A program made the position numbers and the translations under genes. A DNA stretch of 7,052 bases, taken from the NCBI GenBank assembly GCA_020061725.1, contig JAGUXS010000075.1, positions 1 through 7,052 of the forward strand, read 5' to 3'. The notes below the pieces were generated by a model. That model saw nothing but the letters and a program-made list of their open reading frames with translations, did not search any database and had not been told where the DNA came from. The DNA comes from Patescibacteria group bacterium (GTDB lineage Bacteria > Patescibacteriota > Patescibacteriia > UBA2591 > PGYQ01). This document shows positions 1-6,651 of the stretch, one piece after another. The stretch's first letter is position 1. Each line of letters opens with the position of its first letter.

Positions 1-31
1 ATTATTAATATTTATTTAGGTTAATACCACG

Positions 32-164
32 CAACCCTCACTAATTAAAAAATATTAAATTTTAGGCTTTTAACTAAAGAAATTCGTTATAACAAACGTC
101 CCATCCTTAAAATAATTTTGTGTTTTTTTGGTAAAAAGTATAATTTTCCAACGAGAGTTGGGTT
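32..164 (-). repeat. MITE-like repeat element, copy 1
   Basis: This non-coding element fills most of the space downstream of the beta-propeller gene. Read on the minus strand from 164 to 32, it aligns base for base, with a few small gaps, with the plus strand at 5884-6020; by eye about 70% of roughly 135 columns agree. Shared blocks in order are AACC, CTCG, TTATA plus a T run, AAATTATTTT, a GGA/GGG cluster, CGTTTGTTATA, ATTTAAT and AATTAG. The two ends are imperfect inverted repeats: CAACCCTCACT on the plus strand at 32-42 and CAACTCTCGTT on the minus strand at 160-150. A GGTTAA hexamer lies near both ends (19-24 and 161-166) and could be a remnant of target duplication, though the left one is 7 nt away from the terminal repeat. 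No reading frame is conserved between the copies. A MITE or a small-RNA gene are both possible. Confidence 0.65.
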
Positions 165-188
165 AAAAAATTAGAAAATTAATTTTAT

Positions 189-2192
189 TTATAATTTTAG
201 TTCATTTACTTTTTCCCAATCTATTTCATTTAAAATAGTAATTTTATCATCGCCAATAATATATAGATAATCATTTATAAAAAGGGCTCTTTTAGCTGAA
301 ATTTGGCTAATGGCTTTTACTAATTTAAATTTATTATTTTCATAAGAAAAAATATAGCCGCCTTTGCCTCCTGGCAAAAAGAAAACATTGTGTTTTTTAT
401 CTAATAAAAACGCGTGATGATTATCTAAGGCATCCGACCAATATTCATCTAAAAGATATTTATCAATTTCTTTTGGATTTTTTGGCGAAGCGACATCAAA
501 AAGAGAAAGTTTTATATGTTGAACTTCTTTGCCAATGCCTAAAATTATATCATTGGAAATTGGATGTAAATATGAAGAATAGCCAGGAATTTTTAATTCA
601 CCTTTTAATTCTGGTTTTTTGGGATTTTTTAAATCTAAAACATAAAATGGATCAGTCTGTCTAAAAGTGACTAAATAACCTCGATCTTCTATAAATCTAG
701 CCGAATATATTTTTTCTGTTAAGCCTAAATTTTCAATTGATCCTTGGATTTTTAAATCTTTATCTAAAACATAAATATCATTAGCGGTTTCTTGATTACC
801 ACGATTAAACATAAATCCTATGCCTCTTTCGCCAATTGTTGTGGCTATTCTAAGATTATTTTGATACTCGTCTAAAGCGAATTGATTTAAAGGATAACCA
901 GGAACGTTGCCAGTAGCTTTAATGTCAAATTTTTCTAATTCTATTTTTACTATTCCAGTTTTTTCCAATTCTCTTTGATGAGTTTTATAATATTTTGACA
1001 TTCTATTTGAAAGTTCGCTTTCCATTTTCATTCTTTCATCATTGTTTAAAGAATTTTGATAATTTTCAAGAATAGATTGAAATTCTGTTAGTTTAGCTTG
1101 CGAACCAATATCGTAATTTTCTAATTTTTCCATTTTTTCATTTATCCAATTTGGATATATGTCTTGATTTTCTTTTATAAATCCAGAAAATAATTTAATT
1201 ATCCCTTCGGAATAAGAATAGGTGATATAAATTCCATTTTCTGACATATAAATTACAGAAGAATTTGAGGATCCAACAAAAGAAATATTTTTTTCTATTT
1301 TTCCGGTAATTGGGTCTAAAATCATAGCAATAAATGTTGTATCAACTGGAACTTGGGAAACTGGATGATAAATATCAATACATTTAATTTCTAAAGGGGT
1401 TTCGTTTGTTGTTAATAATTTAATTTGACAAGGTTGGTATTGATTAATCCAAGTTTTAGTTACTAAATATATTTTGTTTTTATAAAGCCTGCTGTCCGCG
1501 ATAGAAACATTATTTTCTAATTTTATATTCCATTTTTCTTTTGGCGATTTGGGATCTGAAACATCATAACTAAAAATTTCTTGATTAGAAAAAATAACCA
1601 AAATATTTTTATCTAAAAGCAAGGTTCCTGTTTTATCAATGTTAGAAATAGTTAATAAATCAATTGGCGGAAAAGCGTTAATTATTTTTGTTTTATTGAT
1701 TGCCAAAGGCGATATTGACTCTTCTACAAATTTTTCAGTTAAAGGATAAAAAAATTCTGAAGAAAAATAAATTTCTTTACCGTTTGTTTTGACAATATCA
1801 GGCTCGTCAATTCCTAAAACCTGAACATTTGTTTCAGAAATTCTTTCAGATACTGTTATTTCTTTTTTTGATTCTATTTGCGCTTCATCTATTGTTGCTG
1901 TTGGCATCGCTGTTTCCATTATATCCATTCTTTTAATTCTTCCGCTGTAATAACCTGTTATTTCATTTATTCCAGCTTGCAAATAATTTTTAAATTCTTT
2001 TTCTGAAGAAAATTTTTTAATTTTTTCTATTTCAGATGAAATTTTTTTAGAGGGAAAATTGAAATCAAAAAACCAAGATTTATTTTTTAAATTTTTATTG
2101 TTTAAAACAATAAACGAAATAGCGATTAAAAAAACCGTTAAGACAATAATAATTCCGATTTTTTCGCTGATTAATTTTTTAAAAATTTGCAT
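189..2192 (-). CDS. Membrane-anchored beta-propeller domain protein (PF09826/COG4880-like)
   Basis: This 667-residue protein matches the family described as secreted proteins with a C-terminal beta-propeller distantly related to WD-40. Seen: residues 12-30 form one hydrophobic segment with no lipobox cysteine, so it is a signal anchor with the rest probably outside the membrane. A Lys/Glu-rich linker follows to about 110. The family hallmark is at 112-133 (NVQVLGIDEPDIVKT then GKEIYF). Other family-typical stretches are 262-281 (IDIYHPVSQVPVDTTF), 297-315 (GSSNSSVIYMSENGIYITY), 496-534 (GYLVTFRQTDPFYVLDL, then GYSSYLHP) and 581-607 (DNHHAFLLD, LPGGKGGYIF). Cys245 and Cys261 flank a loop and could form a disulfide. 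Residues 340-405 look alpha-helical and interrupt the propeller. The cellular role of this family is not established; binding or scaffolding at the cell surface is inference. The start is the first ATG before the anchor; no Shine-Dalgarno is seen, but a promoter lies about 26 nt upstream. It ends in TAA. Confidence 0.88.
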   Translation of the reverse strand: MQIFKKLISEKIGIIIVLTVFLIAISFIVLNNKNLKNKSWFFDFNFPSKKISSEIEKIKKFSSEKEFKNYLQAGINEITGYYSGRIKRMDIMETAMPTATIDEAQIESKKEITVSERISETNVQVLGIDEPDIVKTNGKEIYFSSEFFYPLTEKFVEESISPLAINKTKIINAFPPIDLLTISNIDKTGTLLLDKNILVIFSNQEIFSYDVSDPKSPKEKWNIKLENNVSIADSRLYKNKIYLVTKTWINQYQPCQIKLLTTNETPLEIKCIDIYHPVSQVPVDTTFIAMILDPITGKIEKNISFVGSSNSSVIYMSENGIYITYSYSEGIIKLFSGFIKENQDIYPNWINEKMEKLENYDIGSQAKLTEFQSILENYQNSLNNDERMKMESELSNRMSKYYKTHQRELEKTGIVKIELEKFDIKATGNVPGYPLNQFALDEYQNNLRIATTIGERGIGFMFNRGNQETANDIYVLDKDLKIQGSIENLGLTEKIYSARFIEDRGYLVTFRQTDPFYVLDLKNPKKPELKGELKIPGYSSYLHPISNDIILGIGKEVQHIKLSLFDVASPKNPKEIDKYLLDEYWSDALDNHHAFLLDKKHNVFFLPGGKGGYIFSYENNKFKLVKAISQISAKRALFINDYLYIIGDDKITILNEIDWEKVNELKL

Positions 2193-2224
2193 AAATTTTT
2201 TAATAAAAATGTTTTATTCTAAAA

Positions 2225-2252
2225 ATAATATAACATTTATTAAAAATGTCAA
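2225..2252 (-). promoter_or_regulatory. Promoter for the beta-propeller gene
   Basis: On the minus strand there is a perfect -35 TTGACA (2252-2247), a 16-nt spacer and a -10 TATTAT (2230-2225). Transcription would start near 2218 and give a leader of about 26 nt before the ATG at 2192. This suggests the gene is transcribed independently of the upstream pilB-like gene, whose stop lies about 80 nt before the -35. Confidence 0.55.
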
Positions 2253-2332
2253 TTTTAATTAAAAGTAATTCGTAACGAAGTCATTTTATCATTAAGAACT
2301 ATTTATTTTAGCGTTTTAGTGTTTTAATATTT

Positions 2333-4054
2333 TCACTCTGTCACCCTAAACACCTCTTCAACGCTTGTAATGCCGTCTAAGGCTTTTAAAATTCCGTCTT
2401 GAACCATTGTAATCATTCCTTCTTTAATAGCTAAATTTTCTATTTTTTCGTCGGAAATTTCTTCATCTTTAAGAATGCTTTCTCTGATTTTAGAACTCAT
2501 TAATAAGATTTCATAAATTCCAATTCGTCCTTTATATTTTAATTGATTGCATTTTGCGCAGCCCTTTCCTTTATAAAATTTTAAATTATTTAAATCATAT
2601 TGAAAATTATAATTTTCAGGGAGTTTTTGTAGTATTTTTTTAATTTTTTTCAATGTTTCATTTAATATTTTTTCTTCCTCTTTGCAAAAAGGACAAATTT
2701 TACGAACTAATCTTTGTCCAATTATCGCGTTAAGACTTGGAGCTAATAAAAAAGATTTAACATTCATGGCTAAAAAACGTGAAATAGTCGCTGCCGCGCT
2801 ATTAGTGTGAAGGGTGGAAATAACTAAATGTCCAGTTAAAGACGCGTTAATGGCTATTTCGGCTGTTTCTAAATCTCGAATTTCTCCAACCATCACAATG
2901 TCTGGGTCTTGCCTTAAAATCGCCCTTAATCCCGTGACAAAAGTATAATTTTTATTTAAATCAATTTGACTTTGATTAATGCCTTTTAATTTATATTCAA
3001 TTGGATCTTCCAAAGTAATAATTTTTACATTTGGTTTGTTTAATTTATTTAAAATAGCATAAAGTGTGGTGGTTTTACCAGAACCAGTTGGTCCAGTGGT
3101 AAGAATCATGCCGTTTGGTCTTTTAATTTCTTTTTTTAATTGACTAAAAGCGAGATCGCACAATCCTAAATCTTCAAAAGATAGGCCAACTTTTGAAGAT
3201 CTTAAAAGCCTCATTACCACGCTTTCACCAAAAGCGGTTGGCAAACAAGAAATTCTTACGTCAATCCTGTCATTGCTTAAATAAATAGTAAATCTTCCAT
3301 CTTGGGGCTGATCAATAATATTTATTTTAAGGCTAGCTATTAGTTTTATTCGAGAGATAATTTTAGGCCAAATAGACCTATCTAACGAAGCGATTGTGTA
3401 AAGAATTCCATCTATTCTAAATCTTATTTTAACATCTTCTTCTTCCGCTTCAATATGAATATCAGATGATTCGTTTTTAATGCCAAAAGCGATCAACATT
3501 GTGATAACATCTGTTAAAGAAGCGTATTTAAGTTTTTCTTTAAAATTTTCAAAATTATTAAATTCTTCTTGAAATTTTATTAAATTTTCTTCTGTAATTT
3601 CCACCCCCCTTTTAGTTTCTTTAATTTTTGGCAAGTAGTCGTATTGTTTAAGGGTAAATTGAAAACTTTCTTCAGATATTAAATATGTCGCTATCTCGCA
3701 GCGATATTTTTTTTCTAATTGAGAAGTTAATCTTAAAATATCCGGAGTTAAAGGATTAACGCTGGCAATTTTTATTTCTTTTTGAGTTTTTAAAAAGCAA
3801 ATAATTTTGAATTTTTTTGCTTGCTCTTTGTCAATTAAGGCTAATGTTTCTAAATTTATAGTAATTTTTTTTAAATTAATATAATTCAAATTTAATTTTT
3901 GGGCTTTTTTTTGAGTATCTTCTTCTTTTTTAATTAAATCCATTTCTTGTATTTTTTTTTCTAATTTTTCTTCCGCATTATTATTTAAAACCACTTTAGG
4001 CTTTAAAGTTTCTTTTTTTTTATTTAAGAAATTAGAAATTGGAAAAGAGGACAT
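2333..4054 (-). CDS. pilB: PilB/GspE-family type IV pilus assembly ATPase
   Basis: This 573-residue cytoplasmic hexameric ATPase would power extension of type IV pili, or a related type II secretion or DNA-uptake pseudopilus. Residues 1-50 are a Lys/Glu-rich variable leader. Residues 52-140 resemble the T2SSE N-terminal (MshEN-like) domain; I see no RLGxxL-type cyclic-di-GMP motif in it. The core follows: SSDIHIE at 196-202, RFRIDG at 211-216, Walker A GPTGSGKT at 321-328, Asp box ITLEDPIEY at 346-354, Walker B DIVMVGEIRD at 385-394 and His box TGHLVISTLHT at 407-417. Four cysteines form the zinc site typical of PilB/GspE: C454 and C457 (CPFC), C499 and C502 (CAKC). All catalytic motifs are intact and the C-terminal SVEEVFRVTE is the usual family ending. 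PilT lacks the zinc site and long N-terminus, so retraction ATPase is unlikely; pilB versus gspE cannot be decided here because no pilus partner is in view. It lies downstream of dnaA, 208 nt away, and stops at TGA. Three A8-A9 runs occur in the first 50 codons. Confidence 0.92.
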   Translation of the reverse strand: MSSFPISNFLNKKKETLKPKVVLNNNAEEKLEKKIQEMDLIKKEEDTQKKAQKLNLNYINLKKITINLETLALIDKEQAKKFKIICFLKTQKEIKIASVNPLTPDILRLTSQLEKKYRCEIATYLISEESFQFTLKQYDYLPKIKETKRGVEITEENLIKFQEEFNNFENFKEKLKYASLTDVITMLIAFGIKNESSDIHIEAEEEDVKIRFRIDGILYTIASLDRSIWPKIISRIKLIASLKINIIDQPQDGRFTIYLSNDRIDVRISCLPTAFGESVVMRLLRSSKVGLSFEDLGLCDLAFSQLKKEIKRPNGMILTTGPTGSGKTTTLYAILNKLNKPNVKIITLEDPIEYKLKGINQSQIDLNKNYTFVTGLRAILRQDPDIVMVGEIRDLETAEIAINASLTGHLVISTLHTNSAAATISRFLAMNVKSFLLAPSLNAIIGQRLVRKICPFCKEEEKILNETLKKIKKILQKLPENYNFQYDLNNLKFYKGKGCAKCNQLKYKGRIGIYEILLMSSKIRESILKDEEISDEKIENLAIKEGMITMVQDGILKALDGITSVEEVFRVTE

Positions 4055-4262
4055 AAATAGTTAAAAGTTTAAAACGCAAAGCTAAAAAAAATTTAAAATT
4101 AAAAATAACTAAAAAAATTTTTAATGATCAATTTTTAATTTTTAATGAATTTTCAAATTCCAATTTTCAAATTTGATTAATTTTGTTTGAAAATTAGATT
4201 ATTGAATTTTATTGAAAATTAATATTTAAAAATTGAAAATTATAATTGCATTTTTTAAATTT
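4055..4262. repeat. A/T-only spacer with repeated and inverted AATTTTCAAA motifs
   Basis: By hand count only about 24 of these 208 bases are G or C. The 12-mer AATTTTCAAATT occurs at 4148-4159 and again at 4162-4173. Its complement TTTGAAAATT is at 4186-4195, so 4162-4171 and 4186-4195 can form a 10-bp stem with a 14-nt loop. ATTGAAAAT recurs at 4211 and 4232. Neither strand shows a hairpin directly followed by a U tract, so I do not call a terminator after dnaA. No convincing promoter for the pilB-like gene could be picked out from the A/T background, and no gene is present. Confidence 0.5.
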
Positions 4263-5648
4263 TTATGAGTATAGTTTTTGTTTAAGAGATTCTATTTCTT
4301 GCTTTACCCGATTATTATTTTCCAAAACTTTTTTAATTTTTTGATAGGCGTGCATTGCAGTTGTATGATCTCGTCCTCCAAATTCTTGTCCAATTGAAGG
4401 ATAAGATATTTCTAACTCTTCTCTTAATAAATACATAGCTATTTGTCTTGGATTAACTAATTCTTTTTTTCTACAGTTTCCGGACAAACTTTCTATTTTT
4501 AAATTATAAAAATCAGCCACAATTTTAATTAATTCTTTGGCATTAATAGCTTTATCAGACGATCTTGAAGACAGGCTTGATAGGGCATTTTTGACATTTT
4601 CTAAGGTAATTGGACGTCCATCAAGTTCGTGTTGCGCAATAATTTTAATTAAAGCTCCCTCTAATTCTCTAACATTATTTTGAATAGTTGTCGCTAAATA
4701 TTGAATTATTTCTTTATTTAAATTAAATTGACGTTCTTTAAGTTTTGCTTCTAAAATCGCTATTCTAGTTTCTAAATCTGGTCGAGAAATATCGGCAATC
4801 ATTCCCATTGAAAAACGCGAAATAATTCGTTCTTCTAAGGCGGGAATATTTTTTGGCAATCGGTCGGAAGTAAAAACTAATTGTTTATTTTGTCCATGAA
4901 GGGTGTTAAATGTATGAAAAAATTCTTCTTGCGTTCTTTCTTTATTGGCAATAAATTGAATATCATCCATCAAAAGAATATCAACATCGCGATATTTTTT
5001 TTTGAATTCTTCTGTTTTGTTTGTTTTTATCGCTTTAACAAAATCATTGGTAAAATTTTCTGAATTAACATATAAAACTTTTTTATCTGGACATTCTAAT
5101 AAAACTTGATTACCAATCGCTTGCATTAAATGAGTTTTTCCTAAACCAACCCCTCCATAAATGAAAAGGGGATTATATTTAGTTCCTAATTGTTTTGTTA
5201 TTGCTATGGCGGCGGCAGCCGCTAATTCATTTCCAGTTCCAACAATAAAATTTTTAAAAGAATATTTAAAATTTAAATTAAATTTATTTTTAATTCTTTG
5301 TTCTTCAAGTTGCTTTTGTTCCTGATTATTTAAAAGTGTTTGTGGGGTTAATTTTTCATTAGATTGACTAAAAATAATTTCTTGAGACTTGGATTCTTCC
5401 AGCGATTCTACTTTATAAATTATTTTTTTAATTTTATAATCAGTAATATTTTCTAAAGCTTGAATAATCGCTTTATGATATTTTTTTTCTAACCATGAAA
5501 TAGTAAAAGCGTTGGGCGTGCCAATAACAATTTGATCATCTTGCCAAGAAGAGATAAAAGTATTTTTAAACCAAGTGCTAAAATTCGCTTTGCTTATGGT
5601 TAATTCTAATTCTCCCAAAACAGCCTCCCAAAGTTGTTTTTTGTCCAT
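4263..5648 (-). CDS. dnaA: Chromosomal replication initiator protein DnaA
   Basis: DnaA binds DnaA boxes at oriC as an ATP-dependent filament, melts the origin and recruits the replicative helicase; it usually also represses its own gene. At 461 residues it is normal length with all four domains. Domain I is residues 1-80, starting with the family-typical MDKKQLWEAVLGEL and TWF. Domain II is a short linker, about 81-125. Domain III is the AAA+ module: Walker A GGVGLGKTH at 165-173, Walker B LLMDDIQF at 225-232, sensor I around FTSDR at 259-263, arginine finger R278 in SRFSMG, and sensor II R327 in NVRELEGAL. Domain IV is the DNA-binding helix-turn-helix, with NPRQIAMYLLRE at 399-410 and the signature GGRDHTTAMHA at 424-434. 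All key residues are present; the signature has Met-His where Val-Leu-His is more common. The ATG at 5648 gives the standard N-terminus. No Shine-Dalgarno precedes it; a GAAT-phased repeat sits there instead. The usual dnaN or rpmH neighbours are missing. Confidence 0.98.
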   Translation of the reverse strand: MDKKQLWEAVLGELELTISKANFSTWFKNTFISSWQDDQIVIGTPNAFTISWLEKKYHKAIIQALENITDYKIKKIIYKVESLEESKSQEIIFSQSNEKLTPQTLLNNQEQKQLEEQRIKNKFNLNFKYSFKNFIVGTGNELAAAAAIAITKQLGTKYNPLFIYGGVGLGKTHLMQAIGNQVLLECPDKKVLYVNSENFTNDFVKAIKTNKTEEFKKKYRDVDILLMDDIQFIANKERTQEEFFHTFNTLHGQNKQLVFTSDRLPKNIPALEERIISRFSMGMIADISRPDLETRIAILEAKLKERQFNLNKEIIQYLATTIQNNVRELEGALIKIIAQHELDGRPITLENVKNALSSLSSRSSDKAINAKELIKIVADFYNLKIESLSGNCRKKELVNPRQIAMYLLREELEISYPSIGQEFGGRDHTTAMHAYQKIKKVLENNNRVKQEIESLKQKLYS

Positions 5649-5662
5649 AAAAAATTAATTAA

Positions 5663-5720
5663 GAATTAAGAATGCAGAATGTATAGAATGCAGAATTAAG
5701 AATGTATAGAATGCAGAATT
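5663..5720. repeat. GAAT-phased minisatellite upstream of dnaA
   Basis: GAAT starts at 5663, 5670, 5677, 5686, 5693, 5700, 5709 and 5716, giving intervals of 7, 7, 9, 7, 7, 9 and 7. The higher-order unit is 23 bp: GAATGTATAGAATGCAGAAT begins at 5677 and again, identically, at 5700. The repeat ends 15 bp short of the dnaA start, in what would be the dnaA leader if transcription starts near 5747. There are no spacers of CRISPR type. It may be a lineage-specific low-complexity spacer or a regulatory leader; the sequence alone does not decide. Confidence 0.8.
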
Positions 5721-5753
5721 CTTTTCAAGAAGTTATAATAGTATATTTAAAAT

Positions 5754-5759
5754 ATTATA
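5754..5759 (-). promoter_or_regulatory. Possible -10 element of the dnaA promoter
   Basis: The minus strand carries a perfect TATAAT (5759-5754) about 106 nt before the dnaA ATG, between the DnaA-box-like array and the GAAT repeat. No good -35 is found at 16-18 nt; TTGTTA lies 20 nt upstream, which is too far. In such A/T-rich DNA a TATAAT alone is weak evidence. Confidence 0.3.
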
Positions 5760-5788
5760 CAAATTTTAAAATAATAAAATAACAATTT

Positions 5789-5819
5789 TGCGTATAAAAT
5801 GTGCATGAGTTGTGAAAAA
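5789..5819 (-). promoter_or_regulatory. Three phased DnaA-box-like 9-mers (candidate oriC or dnaA operator)
   Basis: On the minus strand, in the order TTTTTCACA (5819-5811), TCATGCACA (5808-5800) and TTATACGCA (5797-5789), three 9-mers in the same orientation each differ from TTATNCACA at one position; the first fits the relaxed form TTWTNCACA. The starts are exactly 11 bp apart with 2-bp gaps, about one helical turn, as in arrays on which DnaA assembles filaments. On one side, 5821-5880 has only two G/C in 60 bases; on the other, 5721-5788 is also about 90% A/T, so an unwinding element is available. The array is 141-171 bp upstream of dnaA. No perfect TTATCCACA box was seen near the gene, so this could be an origin, an autoregulatory site, or both. 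Confidence 0.5.
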
Positions 5820-5883
5820 CTTAATTTTTAATTTTAAATTTATTTTTTCATTTTTTTAATGTTTTTAATATTTTTATAATTAA

Positions 5884-6020
5884 AACCAGACCCTCGCTGA
5901 AAAAATTATATTTTTTAGCTAAAATTAAAATATGAAATTATTTTGTGGAGGGCCGTTTGTTATAGTAAATTTTTTGATTAATCTTAGTCAAGATTTAATG
6001 TTTTAAAATTAGCAAGAGTT
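5884..6020 (+). repeat. MITE-like repeat element, copy 2 (overlaps the 3' end of dedA)
   Basis: This is the inverted partner of the element at 32-164. It has the same block order: AACC, CCCTCGCTG, TTATA with a T run, AAATTATTTT (5934-5944 region), GGAGGG, CGTTTGTTATA (5954-5964), ATTTAAT (5993-5999) and AATTAG (6007-6012). Its ends are imperfect inverted repeats: ACCCTCGCTGAA on the plus strand near 5890 and AACTCTTGCTAA on the minus strand from 6020. A hairpin GCTGAAAAA/TTTTTTAGC occupies 5896-5919, and a second hairpin, ATTAATCTT-AGTC-AAGATTTAAT with one bulge, occupies 5977-5999. The last bases include the dedA stop codon and its final codons. A 24-codon open frame at 5932-6006 is not conserved in copy 1, so I do not call it a gene. 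Confidence 0.65.
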
Positions 6021-6629
6021 CTTATGATTAAAATATCTTTTTATGTGCCAGATAATTAAAATTAAAACGGCTAAAACTATTATTATATCTAATTTGTGAA
6101 AATAAATTCCTAAACTATCCCAATGGTCGCCTAATTTTTTGCCAAGATAAGCTAAGGCAAAACACCAAGGCAATGAACCAAGAAAAGTATAAACAACAAA
6201 TTTAGTAAAATTCATTTTAGAAATACCTGCCGGCAAAGAAATAAAAGTTCGTATTACTGGCATTAGACGCGATAAAAAAATTGCGTTGGAACCGTGTTTA
6301 TTAAAAAAATCATCGGCAATTTGTAAGTCGCGATGAGAAATAAATAAATATTTACCGTATTTTTCAATAAAAACACGACCTCCGTATATGCCAATTATGT
6401 AGGCTAAAATTGAACCAACCACACAACCCAAAGCGCCAAAAAAAGTTACGCCCCATAAATTAAATTTTCCTGTTGCGACCAAAAATCCGGCAAATGGCAT
6501 AATTATTTCAGACGGTAAAGGAATACAAGCGCTTTCAATTGCCATCATGATAAGTATTCCCCAATAACCAAATAAAGAAATCGCATTAATAATAAATGTT
6601 GTTATCGCGTTAATAATTATTTCTATCAT
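6009..6629 (-). CDS. DedA/SNARE-associated family integral membrane protein
   Basis: This 206-residue polytopic membrane protein is of usual DedA length. Family members work in membrane homeostasis; some are undecaprenyl-phosphate or phospholipid flippases. Hydrophobic segments lie around residues 5-30, 42-52, 53-75, 136-155 and 172-192. Hallmarks: E32 and PLPSE (37-41) in the re-entrant loop after the first helix, GxxGxxxAYxxG-type packing at 65-74, the signature FLSRLMPVIRTFISLPAG at 108-125 with R111, P114, R117 and G125, then M129, and W145 with GKKLG at 153-157. The ATG at 6629 gives a normal N-terminus; no Shine-Dalgarno precedes it. It begins 22 nt after the encoded CCA of tRNA-Gly on the same strand, so it may be co-transcribed with the tRNA and released by tRNA 3' processing. 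Its last codons and TAA lie inside the end of the repeat at 5884-6020, so the C-terminal tail may have been altered by that element. The exact substrate is not predictable. Confidence 0.93.
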   Translation of the reverse strand: MIEIIINAITTFIINAISLFGYWGILIMMAIESACIPLPSEIIMPFAGFLVATGKFNLWGVTFFGALGCVVGSILAYIIGIYGGRVFIEKYGKYLFISHRDLQIADDFFNKHGSNAIFLSRLMPVIRTFISLPAGISKMNFTKFVVYTFLGSLPWCFALAYLGKKLGDHWDSLGIYFHKLDIIIVLAVLILIIWHIKRYFNHKNSC

Positions 6630-6651
6630 AATAAAATAGGTAAAACTTAAT

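Noticed and set aside
148..161. CCAAC-GAGA-GTTGG hairpin considered as the terminator of the beta-propeller gene
   Set aside because: In the direction of transcription it is followed by AAAATTATAC, not a U tract, and it is better explained as the end of the repeat element.
473..664. A plus-strand open frame of 63 codons inside the beta-propeller gene
   Set aside because: It is antisense to a well-supported gene with clear family motifs; similar antisense frames at 2059-2262 and 4881-5063 were rejected for the same reason.
2333..2335. Possibility that TGA is recoded as glycine, as in SR1/Gracilibacteria
   Set aside because: The pilB-like gene ends at TGA exactly where the family normally ends, so TGA acts as a stop.
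4055..4262. A/T spacer after dnaA considered as the origin unwinding element
   Set aside because: No DnaA-box-like 9-mers were found beside it, whereas the upstream spacer has three in phase.
5663..5720. GAAT repeat considered as a CRISPR array
   Set aside because: The period is 23 bp with no unique spacers, and no cas genes are nearby.
5977..5999. Hairpin just after dedA considered as its intrinsic terminator
   Set aside because: In the minus direction it is followed by CAAAAAATTT, not U residues; it may still stabilise the 3' end.
5932..6006. A 24-codon plus-strand open frame within element copy 2
   Set aside because: The aligned frame in copy 1 has an early stop, there is no Shine-Dalgarno, and the element's conservation does not follow codons.
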